From: Lachnospiraceae bacterium
GTDB taxonomy: Bacteria > Bacillota > Clostridia > Lachnospirales > Lachnospiraceae
Assembly (NCBI GenBank): GCA_024693845.1
Contig: JAILKJ010000076.1
Coordinates: forward strand, 1-37,559
Reading direction: 5' to 3'
Length of the DNA: 37,559 nucleotides
In this document: piece after piece, positions 1 to 7,464 of the stretch
Position numbering within the stretch: position 1 is the first letter of the stretch
How the letters are laid out: every line of letters begins with the position of its first letter
Translations under genes and position numbers: made by a program
Notes under the pieces: model-generated
The model's database searches: none
Told to the model about the DNA's origin: nothing
The model's input: the letters and a program-made list of their open reading frames with translations, nothing else

Positions 1-222
1 AAAATCTACAGCTACAAAAAAACAGATATTAAAACACTCCGGGTCAGTAATGCTGGTCTTATTTGTTATGTTAAAATACTTGAAAAAAATAAGAAATTAC
101 GAAATAATCAAAAAAACACTTGCAAAATATTAGCAGGTTTGTCGGGATAGTAGGTTATCTCGGAATATAATTATGCACCAATTCTATCATAATTCAGCCC
201 GCTAATTTTTTTATGTTGCAGA
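1..222. other. AT-rich region without a gene
   Basis: This stretch lies downstream of the minus-strand MutS-like gene. I see no credible coding frame, no RNA gene, and no hairpin followed by a T-run that would end the minus-strand transcript. It is markedly richer in A and T than the genes beside it. Confidence 0.5.
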
Positions 223-1854
223 TCAGTTCGGATAATCGGGTACCATCTGTCTGTGATCGCTTTTCTCGTCCCGCATCTCAACCATCTGATCAAAGGTGAT
301 CCCGTATTTCTTTGCGATGTTTTGGGCGTAGGATTTGGAATCCGGAGCGGATCGTTTGATCTTAAAAGTATTCTGATTATCTCTGATCTCCATAACCAGA
401 GAAACCACGCGACTTTCCCCTTCCCAATCATTCATCTCTTCGATGGATCTTGCCACCTCATGGATATGGGTATTAAAGATCACCGAAGTTCCCATCTTCT
501 TTAAAATATGCAAAAGATCCTTGGACAGATAAAGTCCGTCCACAGCGCTGGTGGTGGAATATGTCTCGTTAAACAGGATCAGTGTGTTTTGATCTGCTTC
601 CTTTACGATCTCACGGATACGGACGGCTTCTTCGCCCAATCGTCCGTAGTTGATGGTAAGATTCTCGTCTATGGGAAAATGAGTCAGGATGTTGCAAAAG
701 GGCCTGCCATCACATTCGGCAGCCGTCACAAAACCGCCCACCGAAGCCATCACCGAGATGATGCCGAGAGCCTGTTCCAGGATGGTCTTTCCCCCGCGGT
801 TGGGTCCGGTGAGGATGAAGAGATTCTCCGTCGGTGAAAAGGCAAAATCATTCTTCACGATATCGGTCTCCCCGGAAAGAAACAGACGGATGTTATACAG
901 ATCTTTCATCCTGAAAGAAATGCCGGAATTCTCATCTGCTTCGGAACGCAGCGTTGGAAAACAGATCTCCATCCCCTTATCCTTCAGGCGCCTTGAAAAG
1001 CGAGCCATACAAGTATAAAAGGTCAGTCCCTCATACATCTCCGTCAGGAAGGAACCATCCAGATCGATGTATTTTTTCAGAAAGCTCCTGATCCTGAAAA
1101 AGTGCTGCTTCAGATGCTTTTCCATCAAAGGAGTCATATTCACCAGCAGAGGATCCTGGACATAAATATTCTGATTCATTCTCACGGAATTGGAGGAGGT
1201 GGAAAAATTGACAATATTTCCGATGGAAGCAGCCAGTTCGGCAAAAGTGTACCTGGAGCGCAACTTATGATCCACAAACTCTATGGCAGCCACGGATTCC
1301 ACATTCAGATCCGGGGTGAAATTTACGCCGATGAGAGCACCTTTGACCACGGATAGATCCTCCAGCATCTTCTCCACATCCTTCTTGGAAGTCTCGAAGT
1401 GTTCATCCTCCACAACCCGCTCCAGCTGGGCTTTCAGATTGCAAAGACCGGCGGAGCGGACCTCGTGTTTCCGAAGTGCCTCCACAAGCCTTTCCGAAAC
1501 CTGAATATAGGTGGAAACCTCCCGCAGATTCCCCAGAAGCGAATACAGAAGATTCTCCCCTGACACCGTAAAAGCTGAGCGTCCGTAATCTTTCAGCGTT
1601 GTGATCAGACCCAGCGAATCCGACACCTGCTCACAAAGCTCTTCGTTTTCACAAAAATCCTTCAGGATCTCCTGGCGATATCTGATATCAGAAATATCCT
1701 CCGGGATCCGGGTAAAGATGTTCTTGATGATCGCATTGTTTTTTTCATTGGATGCGATACTCTCAATGATCTCTTCCAGCGCCAGATCCTTCACGGTTTC
1801 CGCCCTGAGCGTGGTGGTTTTTCTTTTTGATCCTTCACAAAACAAGATGTCCAT
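223..1854 (-). CDS. MutS-like ATPase without mismatch-recognition domain
   Basis: A 543-residue protein holding only the core/lever and C-terminal ATPase parts of the MutS superfamily; full MutS is about 850 residues and carries an N-terminal mismatch-binding domain that is absent here. The ATPase half shows a Walker A loop (GPNRGGKT), a Walker B-like strand (LILFNETYSTTSAVDG) and the switch histidine motif (FNTHIHE). In canonical MutS the Walker B strand ends in Asp-Glu; here it ends in Asn-Glu. I prefer the ATG at 1854, preceded by AGAAGG at 9 nt; a GTG at 1872 gives a 4-nt GTGA overlap with the upstream gene but is poorly spaced from a ribosome binding site. It is the second gene of a two-gene minus-strand unit. 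The superfamily is clear; the actual role (repair, recombination or something else) is not known from sequence. Confidence 0.85.
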   Translation of the reverse strand: MDILFCEGSKRKTTTLRAETVKDLALEEIIESIASNEKNNAIIKNIFTRIPEDISDIRYRQEILKDFCENEELCEQVSDSLGLITTLKDYGRSAFTVSGENLLYSLLGNLREVSTYIQVSERLVEALRKHEVRSAGLCNLKAQLERVVEDEHFETSKKDVEKMLEDLSVVKGALIGVNFTPDLNVESVAAIEFVDHKLRSRYTFAELAASIGNIVNFSTSSNSVRMNQNIYVQDPLLVNMTPLMEKHLKQHFFRIRSFLKKYIDLDGSFLTEMYEGLTFYTCMARFSRRLKDKGMEICFPTLRSEADENSGISFRMKDLYNIRLFLSGETDIVKNDFAFSPTENLFILTGPNRGGKTILEQALGIISVMASVGGFVTAAECDGRPFCNILTHFPIDENLTINYGRLGEEAVRIREIVKEADQNTLILFNETYSTTSAVDGLYLSKDLLHILKKMGTSVIFNTHIHEVARSIEEMNDWEGESRVVSLVMEIRDNQNTFKIKRSAPDSKSYAQNIAKKYGITFDQMVEMRDEKSDHRQMVPDYPN

Positions 1855-1868
1855 AAATATTTTCCTTC

Positions 1869-3932
1869 TCACTTTCCTTTCTGATCAGCCACAAATTCAT
1901 CGATCATGTTTTTGATCACCTTGGGGTTGTAGTAGACGTCGTAGGGATCACCGGTAATGATCTTAACCTTTTGCGTATCCTTGTCAGTGATCCTTTTATC
2001 ATAGGCTTTGACCCAATTGATCCCGTAAGGGTTCGTAACTCTCATCTGATTACTCAGCAAAAATACCGCCGGAAGATCCTTCGGCAATTTACAGTTTATG
2101 ACTTTCTCACAGTTAGCGTAGGCTTCTTTTTGCTCAAGAAGATAAGCGCCCTGCATGTAATCCTTAGTATACATCATTTCCATTACAGGAAGATATTCCT
2201 GCATCTTTTTTTCCGGATACATAAACTCATAGAGGGGAAGTTGGATGGCCACATATCCGGTCCGTACCATTAATTCCTGTTGTAGTTTCATGGCTCCGGT
2301 ATAGCGCCGGATGAACCAGGCATATTCATCCTCGCTGCTGAAATTGCCGTCCAGCACATGCTTGCCGACTTCGGGAGGAACGCCGTCGATAAAGACGATG
2401 CCCTCAAGGCCTTCCGGGTACTGAGCAGCATACGAAATGCCATACAGAGAGGAAAGCAGATGAGGAGCCAGTATGATATGATCCCGGATGTCCAATGCCT
2501 CCAGTGTGTCTTTTACAATATCCGTATAGAAATCCACGTTTCTTTCTCCGTCAGTATTCGACGAAAAGCCGGTGCCCGGATAATCGATGACGATGACACG
2601 GTAATCCGTCGACAGCCTGTCAGCCAGAGGCTTAAGATGCAGGGTGGCACATGGAAGCTCGCAGCTCATCAGAACGATGGTGTGCTCTCCGATGCCTTCA
2701 TCCAGTACAGCGATCTCTCTGCCGCCGGCCATTATTGTTTTCACATAATTGTTTTTGAACTCTTCGGCCGGCTTTTCTGCCTCACGGGTGACCCGCGTTC
2801 GGTTAAGACCCATAAATACAGTGATCCCTGCGACCACCAGTAAAACGATCAGCCCTGCTCTTTTCATATCATGGCTGAACTTTCTGAAAGAGTCGCTGTT
2901 TTTATATACAGCAGCCATCCAATCCGTCAGCTTCTTAAGGGAAAAAGCAGAAGCCGTCGAAAAAGCTAACACCACAAGCACATAGAGAGCAATGTTTCGG
3001 ATATAGTAAACCGGTGGCTTGGTATCGCTCATAAAGTGATGTCCGAAAAGCTGCACGAACAGACCGTGGATCAGATAGAATTCCAGTGTCATACTGCCGT
3101 AGAAGCTGAGGATACTCGAAGCGATCCGGCCCTTCTTAGTGGCTTCATTCTCTGTATCAGTTTCGTTCCCGTTGTCCTTATGCGGCCGGGATGCAAGCAG
3201 ATAGATCACGAGAGAAAAAGCAGAGCAGGCGATGATCTGCAAAAGCACCCGGATCAGGTTCATAATGCCGTAGTTTTGCATATGGATGCTGCGGTAGATC
3301 GTATCTGCGTTCTCGGGTACGATGAAACAGATAAGAAAAATGATACAGGAAAGTATCAATGGCAGAAGACGGAAATGATCATTATTTCGATTGTTCATTT
3401 CGCGCTGTGCCATGAAGATCCCCAAAAGGAAAACAGGCGATGCATTGTACCACCAGTTACCCTTCACCAGGATGTAGCAGATGATGGAGTAAGCCAGGAT
3501 CCAGAGAATCATAAAAGTTAGCGACAGTTTACTTTCTTTTCTGTAGATCAGAAAGAAGCCCACATATAAAACGATAATAGTATAGATGAACCAGGAATAA
3601 GGATTCAGTGGCAGGGAAACTGCCTTTTGGAATGTTCGGACGGCGAAATAGATCAGTTGGGTGACCGCAAATACAAAAAGGATCCTGTTCAGACGCCTTA
3701 TCAGGAAATCGTCAAAATAGTCATCCCTGCTTTTGGCGCTTTTGATCAATCCGTAACCGGAGCAAAAGAAGAAAAAAGAGACCAGAAGATAACCGATGGG
3801 CACAAAGAGCTCAAGACCATGCTGTCTGTAGAGCTCCGGTACCCAGGGAGCGGATACTTTCTGGCCTAAATGGTGCAGCATGATCAATACGGAAAAGAGA
3901 CCGAGAATTTTTTTAGATCTTTCTCTGCTCAT
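1869..3932 (-). CDS. Membrane acyltransferase (AT3 family) fused to degenerate alpha/beta-hydrolase domain
   Basis: A 687-residue protein. Residues ~1-350 form a multi-spanning membrane domain of the acyltransferase-3 family, which moves acyl groups onto cell-surface sugars; the early MLHHLGQ segment carries the family's usual histidine. A further membrane segment (VVAGITVFMGLNRT) leads into an extracytoplasmic alpha/beta-hydrolase fold (~380-687), with recognisable YRVIVIDYPGTGFSS and ISYAAQYPEGLEGIVFIDG segments. The nucleophile elbow, normally G-H-S-x-G, reads P-H-L-L-S: Leu492 replaces the catalytic serine, and no C-terminal GH-type histidine is seen, so this domain is probably not a standard hydrolase. 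AAAGGAG precedes the ATG. The stop overlaps the MutS-like reading frame region, implying co-transcription. The acyl acceptor is unknown. Confidence 0.85.
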   Translation of the reverse strand: MSRERSKKILGLFSVLIMLHHLGQKVSAPWVPELYRQHGLELFVPIGYLLVSFFFFCSGYGLIKSAKSRDDYFDDFLIRRLNRILFVFAVTQLIYFAVRTFQKAVSLPLNPYSWFIYTIIVLYVGFFLIYRKESKLSLTFMILWILAYSIICYILVKGNWWYNASPVFLLGIFMAQREMNNRNNDHFRLLPLILSCIIFLICFIVPENADTIYRSIHMQNYGIMNLIRVLLQIIACSAFSLVIYLLASRPHKDNGNETDTENEATKKGRIASSILSFYGSMTLEFYLIHGLFVQLFGHHFMSDTKPPVYYIRNIALYVLVVLAFSTASAFSLKKLTDWMAAVYKNSDSFRKFSHDMKRAGLIVLLVVAGITVFMGLNRTRVTREAEKPAEEFKNNYVKTIMAGGREIAVLDEGIGEHTIVLMSCELPCATLHLKPLADRLSTDYRVIVIDYPGTGFSSNTDGERNVDFYTDIVKDTLEALDIRDHIILAPHLLSSLYGISYAAQYPEGLEGIVFIDGVPPEVGKHVLDGNFSSEDEYAWFIRRYTGAMKLQQELMVRTGYVAIQLPLYEFMYPEKKMQEYLPVMEMMYTKDYMQGAYLLEQKEAYANCEKVINCKLPKDLPAVFLLSNQMRVTNPYGINWVKAYDKRITDKDTQKVKIITGDPYDVYYNPKVIKNMIDEFVADQKGK

Positions 3933-4076
3933 GGATTTCTCCTTTGTATGATCAGCGGATTATTCAAACTTTCAAAAACATTGTATAAGGCTGTGCAGGG
4001 ATCATATATCATTTTCTTTATATTTATGTTAAAATCATTATATGGCGTTTTACTCTATCAGAAAAAAGGGATTCTC
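3933..4076. promoter_or_regulatory. Divergent intergenic region
   Basis: This 144-bp AT-rich gap separates the minus-strand acyltransferase from the plus-strand AraC-type gene and must hold both promoters. Several -10-like hexamers occur on each strand (for example TATACA on minus near 3985, TATATC on plus near 4005), but no pair is convincing enough to name a start site. Confidence 0.4.
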
Positions 4077-4880
4077 ATGGCAAAACAGATACAAGTGAAA
4101 GAAAAGACGGCAAGAGAAAAAGAGAACAGGATCAGCTTCGAGGAGATCCGTATGCTTCTCCATGAGAATGCGGAAACCGGTTTCATCCACACCACCTATC
4201 AGGAGGAATCCAAAAGATTCCATCTTTTGATGAACGGGGATATGCGGGCAGTAGCGAAATCACAGCAGATCATCAATCCTGAGATCCAGGGAACGCTTTC
4301 CTTAGATCCCCTGCGCAATATGCGCTATCTGTTCATCATAAATACCGCGCTGGCAACACGATACATGATCGAAGCAGGTATCCCCCAGGAGACCGTTTAC
4401 TCCACCTCCGATGTTTATATCCAAAAAGCAGATCTGGCCACAAACATAGAACAGATCGAAAAACTGAACACAGAGGTATGGACGCTGTTTGTGAAGATCG
4501 TACAGGAACACAAAAAAGGGAGTCTGTATTCAGGTCCGGTCTATGCCTGTCTGAATTACATCGACTCCCATTTCAACCAAAAGATCACTCTTGCTACATT
4601 ATCCGGGATCACGGGGAAGAATCCCTGTTACCTGGCCGGTCTGTTCAAGAAAGAAACCGGAAAAACCTTCAGTGCTTATCTGACGGATCTTCGGATCCGT
4701 ACCTCGAAAGCTCTGCTGAAAGGAACGGATTATACCTATTCCCAGATTGCTTATTCCCTGGGCTTTTGTTCCCAGAGTCATTTCACCTCTGCCTTTCGCA
4801 AATTGGAAGGCTGTACTCCGAAGCAGTTTCGTGTCAGAAACTACAATTCTCATCTCACCGGCCTGGCGCCTCTGTCATAG
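4077..4880 (+). CDS. AraC-family transcriptional regulator
   Basis: A 267-residue protein whose C-terminal ~100 residues (from about 160) form the two helix-turn-helix motifs of the AraC/XylS family: CLNYIDSHFNQKITLATLSG opens the first, and YSQIAYSLGFCSQSHFTSAF followed by GCTPKQFR is the highly typical second half. The N-terminal ~150 residues have no cupin signature that I can recognise and may sense a ligand or partner. The frame is open further upstream, but the ATG at 4077 has AAAGGG 6 nt before it and avoids an unlikely hydrophobic extension. It is divergent from the acyltransferase/MutS-like pair, which is a natural candidate target. It meets maf tail to tail with a 6-bp overlap (4875-4880), leaving no room for a terminator between them. 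Confidence 0.88.
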   Translation: MAKQIQVKEKTAREKENRISFEEIRMLLHENAETGFIHTTYQEESKRFHLLMNGDMRAVAKSQQIINPEIQGTLSLDPLRNMRYLFIINTALATRYMIEAGIPQETVYSTSDVYIQKADLATNIEQIEKLNTEVWTLFVKIVQEHKKGSLYSGPVYACLNYIDSHFNQKITLATLSGITGKNPCYLAGLFKKETGKTFSAYLTDLRIRTSKALLKGTDYTYSQIAYSLGFCSQSHFTSAFRKLEGCTPKQFRVRNYNSHLTGLAPLS

Positions 4881-5525
4881 CGCAAATCTCTTATCGATGG
4901 CCGAAAGCTCGTGGTAGAGACGATTGACGGGGAGACCCACTACATTGAAATAGTCACCGTCGATCCTGCGGATGTGTTTGGAAAAGATCCCCTGGATCCC
5001 GTAGGAACCTGCCTTATCAAGGGGTTCGCCGCTTTTGATGTAGGCGCGGATCTCGCTTTCCGTCAGCTTGTCAAAGTATACGTTGGAAACCTCATAAAAG
5101 GATCTGCAAACGAAGAGATCCTCCTTTTCCGCGATCAGAAGACAGATCCCCGTATATACCTGATGAGCCCGGTCTGACAGGAAGGAGAGCATTCGGAAGG
5201 CATCCTCTTCATCCTTCGGTTTCCCCAGCACCCGGTCAGCAGCGTAGACAATGGTATCCGCGCCCACGATGAGGGAAGCGGTGTCAAAGTCATAGGAAGG
5301 GCGGATCAGATCCGCACCGGCCTCCTGCAACGAGGCCTCAGAAATACCCAGTCTTTTGACGGCGATATCCGATGCCTTTTGCTTGGCCAGTTCACAGACA
5401 TACTGTCCCGGAGACTGAAAGGTAGCATTTTCCTCCGAATCGGAGGGGAGGATCTCATACTCGGGGAAAATATGCCCTAGCAGTTCTTTTCTTCTTGGTG
5501 AACCGGAAGCCAGGATGATCTTCAT
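4875..5525 (-). CDS. maf: Maf-type nucleotide pyrophosphatase
   Basis: A 216-residue Maf/HAM1-fold protein. Family members hydrolyse dTTP, UTP or modified nucleotides to the monophosphate and pyrophosphate, as house-cleaning enzymes. The N-terminal signature SGSPRRKELL is present at residues ~6-15, the middle VGADTIV and GKPKDEEDAF motifs follow, and SGEPLDKAGSYGIQG is the usual C-terminal signature. It is slightly longer than the usual ~190-200 residues because of an insertion before VGADTIV. The ATG at 5525 is chosen over a start six codons upstream because it begins exactly at the conserved MKIILASGSPRR and has AAAGGAG 8 nt upstream. It lies 43 bp after the ABC-F gene on the same strand and is probably co-transcribed with it. 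Confidence 0.93.
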   Translation of the reverse strand: MKIILASGSPRRKELLGHIFPEYEILPSDSEENATFQSPGQYVCELAKQKASDIAVKRLGISEASLQEAGADLIRPSYDFDTASLIVGADTIVYAADRVLGKPKDEEDAFRMLSFLSDRAHQVYTGICLLIAEKEDLFVCRSFYEVSNVYFDKLTESEIRAYIKSGEPLDKAGSYGIQGIFSKHIRRIDGDYFNVVGLPVNRLYHELSAIDKRFAL

Positions 5526-5568
5526 AATAAAACTCCTTTGCAAATATTTTGATGATACAGCAGCGGGA

Positions 5569-7095
5569 TCATGAGGAAAGACAGATCTCGCCGGTGCCTA
5601 CCTCCTTGCGGAAACGGCTGTCGTGCTCCACGATCAGCATGGTAGGACGAAATTTTTTGATCAGTGTCTCCAGCTGCATTCTGGAAAACACATCGATATA
5701 ATTGAGAGGCTCATCCCAGATATAGAGATGGGCGCTTGTCAGCAGGCTGGCTGCGATCAGAACCTTTTTCTTCTGACCCTCCGAAAACTCCTCGATCCTC
5801 CGCTCAAAGGCGGTGCGCTCCAGGTCCAGCTGCCTGAGCAGGGACAGAAACAGACTGTAATCCAGATCTCTCTCCCGGGCAAATTCACGAAGGGTGCCGG
5901 AAAGATGGGAGGTATCCTGATTGATATAGGATATCACCAGATTCGGCGCCACATTCAGAGTGCCGCTCAGGCTGTAATTCCCGGTATTCTCTGCAATGCG
6001 GTCCAGCACCGCATGGATCAGGGAGGATTTGCCGCTCCCGTTGTCGCCGGTCAGGAACATCACATCCCCCTGATCCAGGGTAAAAGTGAGATCCTCAAAT
6101 ACAGGCGAGTCAGAGGAGTTATATTGCAGGGAAAGTTCCCTTGCCTCCAGCAGCGCCTTTTTATAATGCTCCATGGGCATCAGCTTCAGATCACAGGCAG
6201 AGTCGATGTTCTGCAGCAGTCCTTCTTTTTCCTCGATCTGCCGCTCCATGCGTTTTTCGTAGGAAGCGACCCGGGACTGCATCTTCTTTGTCTTGGCACC
6301 TATAAAAGCACGGGTGTCAAGGAAGCGGTCATGCTCTTTTACCGGATCAAAGCCGATTTTGGTGGCTTCGTTCTTGGAAGCCCAGCCGGAGGCACGTCGG
6401 GCGGCCTCCTTAAGTTTGCCGATCTCTTTTTCCAGACGTTCGTTCTCGGCTGCGGCGAACTGATCTGCCCGCCGCTTGTTCTCCCAATAGGAGGAAAAAT
6501 TACCGGCCTGCACCTCGATGAGGGCTCGTCCGAGGATCAGCACATGATCCACACAGGCATCCAGCAGATCCCGGTCATGGGAGACCAAAATAAAGCCCTT
6601 TTTCCGGGAAAGATAGGTTTGGACGATCTTGCGGGATTGCCGGTCCAGATGATTGGTGGGCTCATCGATCAGCAAAAAGTCCTGATCATCTGAAAACAGG
6701 ACAGCCAGCATGACCTTGGTCCGCTCTCCGTAGCTCAGGGTTTCGAAAGGACGGTAGAGCACCTCGGAGTCAAGCCCCAGCAGCGGCAGCTCACGAAGGA
6801 CCTGCCAGCTTTCCACAGAGGGCTTCCAGATCCCGCACAGCTCATCCGCGGTCATGGACAGTTGCTCATTGCTAATCTTATAAGGGAAATAGTCAAAGAT
6901 CCGGTTTGTCTGAATGGAGCCGGTATACTCATAGTTGCCCATGAGAAGTCTCAGCAAAGTTGTCTTACCCTTACCGTTACGGCCGATCAATCCCAGCTTC
7001 CAGTCGGAATCCATCGTAAAAGAGGCATGTTCAAACACCGGATCAAAGCTTCCTTCGTAGGTGAAGGAAAGGTCGTTTACTTGTATGATGGACAT
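5569..7095 (-). CDS. Lsa-like ABC-F ribosome-protection ATPase
   Basis: A 508-residue protein with two ABC ATPase domains and no membrane segments, the ABC-F layout. The first domain has Walker A GRNGKGKTT, signature LSYGERTK and Walker B LLIDEPTNHLD; the second has GDNGSGKSS, FSEGQKKK and YIWDEPLNYIDV. Between them lies a charged, helical linker (~residues 220-320), the part that reaches into the ribosome in resistance members. Length and motifs such as WKLGLIGRNG, GNFSSYWENK and YIWDEPLNY resemble the Lsa group, which protects ribosomes from lincosamides, streptogramin A and pleuromutilins. Resistance here is inferred from resemblance. A strong AGGAGG fixes the ATG at 7095. The gene has its own promoter and a long structured leader, described separately. 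Confidence 0.88.
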   Translation of the reverse strand: MSIIQVNDLSFTYEGSFDPVFEHASFTMDSDWKLGLIGRNGKGKTTLLRLLMGNYEYTGSIQTNRIFDYFPYKISNEQLSMTADELCGIWKPSVESWQVLRELPLLGLDSEVLYRPFETLSYGERTKVMLAVLFSDDQDFLLIDEPTNHLDRQSRKIVQTYLSRKKGFILVSHDRDLLDACVDHVLILGRALIEVQAGNFSSYWENKRRADQFAAAENERLEKEIGKLKEAARRASGWASKNEATKIGFDPVKEHDRFLDTRAFIGAKTKKMQSRVASYEKRMERQIEEKEGLLQNIDSACDLKLMPMEHYKKALLEARELSLQYNSSDSPVFEDLTFTLDQGDVMFLTGDNGSGKSSLIHAVLDRIAENTGNYSLSGTLNVAPNLVISYINQDTSHLSGTLREFARERDLDYSLFLSLLRQLDLERTAFERRIEEFSEGQKKKVLIAASLLTSAHLYIWDEPLNYIDVFSRMQLETLIKKFRPTMLIVEHDSRFRKEVGTGEICLSS

Positions 7096-7166
7096 ATCGT
7101 TACCTCCTGAAAATATAAAAGCCTGTTTTGCATACACAAACAGACTCCGCACAAAAACGATATGTC
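7091..7166 (-). promoter_or_regulatory. Start-codon sequestering stem before the ABC-F gene
   Basis: GACATATCGTT (mRNA sense, plus-strand 7156-7166) is perfectly complementary to AACGATATGTC (7091-7101), which contains the ABC-F start codon and abuts its AGGAGG. Pairing would hide the start codon. A smaller CTGTTT/AAACAG hairpin sits in the loop, and a second CTGTTT further upstream could compete for the same partner. The layout resembles translational attenuators of ribosome-targeting antibiotic resistance genes. Confidence 0.6.
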
Positions 7167-7212
7167 AGCCGGGGGCAAACAGACAGTCTTCACCGATAAT
7201 CCAAATAAGCAT
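7165..7212 (-). CDS. Possible 15-residue leader peptide
   Basis: An ATG at 7212 opens a 15-codon frame (MLIWIIGEDCLFAPG) whose TGA stop at 7165-7167 overlaps the upstream arm of the start-codon sequestering stem. A ribosome stalled near its end would cover that arm and free the ABC-F start. Against it, no good ribosome binding site precedes the ATG, so translation is uncertain. Confidence 0.35.
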   Translation of the reverse strand: MLIWIIGEDCLFAPG

Positions 7213-7323
7213 ACACAAAACAATTACGTGATCACTTAAGAGAATTATCGAATTATCATTCCGTCACCGTCGCCGAAGGCGCCTTTCTTTATACTTGTCG
7301 GGTCATATCCCCGAGACCTGCTT

Positions 7324-7352
7324 ATCATAACACTGACATCACGGTTTGTCTA
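7324..7352 (-). promoter_or_regulatory. Promoter for ABC-F/maf transcript
   Basis: On the minus strand TAGACA (7347-7352) and TATGAT (7324-7329) are separated by exactly 17 bp, each matching the housekeeping consensus at 5 of 6 positions, and a TG precedes the -10 as an extended element. The start would be near 7317, giving a leader of about 220 nt before the ABC-F gene. Confidence 0.75.
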
Positions 7353-7370
7353 CCCTTATTTATGACAGGG

Positions 7371-7427
7371 CGAAAAATCTTGTACCAAGGCGGGTTCTGT
7401 GCTATTCTACAATCACAGGATTTTTCG
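7371..7427 (+). promoter_or_regulatory. Putative promoter of hybrid kinase gene flanked by inverted repeat
   Basis: TTGTAC (7380-7385) and TATTCT (7403-7408), 17 bp apart and with an extended TG before the -10, form a moderate promoter for the kinase gene. A perfect 9-bp inverted repeat, CGAAAAATC at 7371-7379 and GATTTTTCG at 7419-7427, brackets it and could be an operator. Confidence 0.5.
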
Positions 7428-7464
7428 GGTTTTATCGACATTCATACCTGCAAAGAGGGGTTTT

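Noticed and set aside
7290-7309. Very short frame MTRQV at the start of the ABC-F leader
   Set aside because: The CGGGG before it is too close to the ATG and its stop is far from the sequestering stem, so it does not fit an attenuator as well as the 15-codon frame ending at 7165.
7261-7320. Possible metabolite riboswitch in the ABC-F leader (two small hairpins with GACGGTGACGG)
   Set aside because: I could not match it to glycine, fluoride, guanidine or c-di-GMP aptamer consensus by eye; only simple hairpins are supported.
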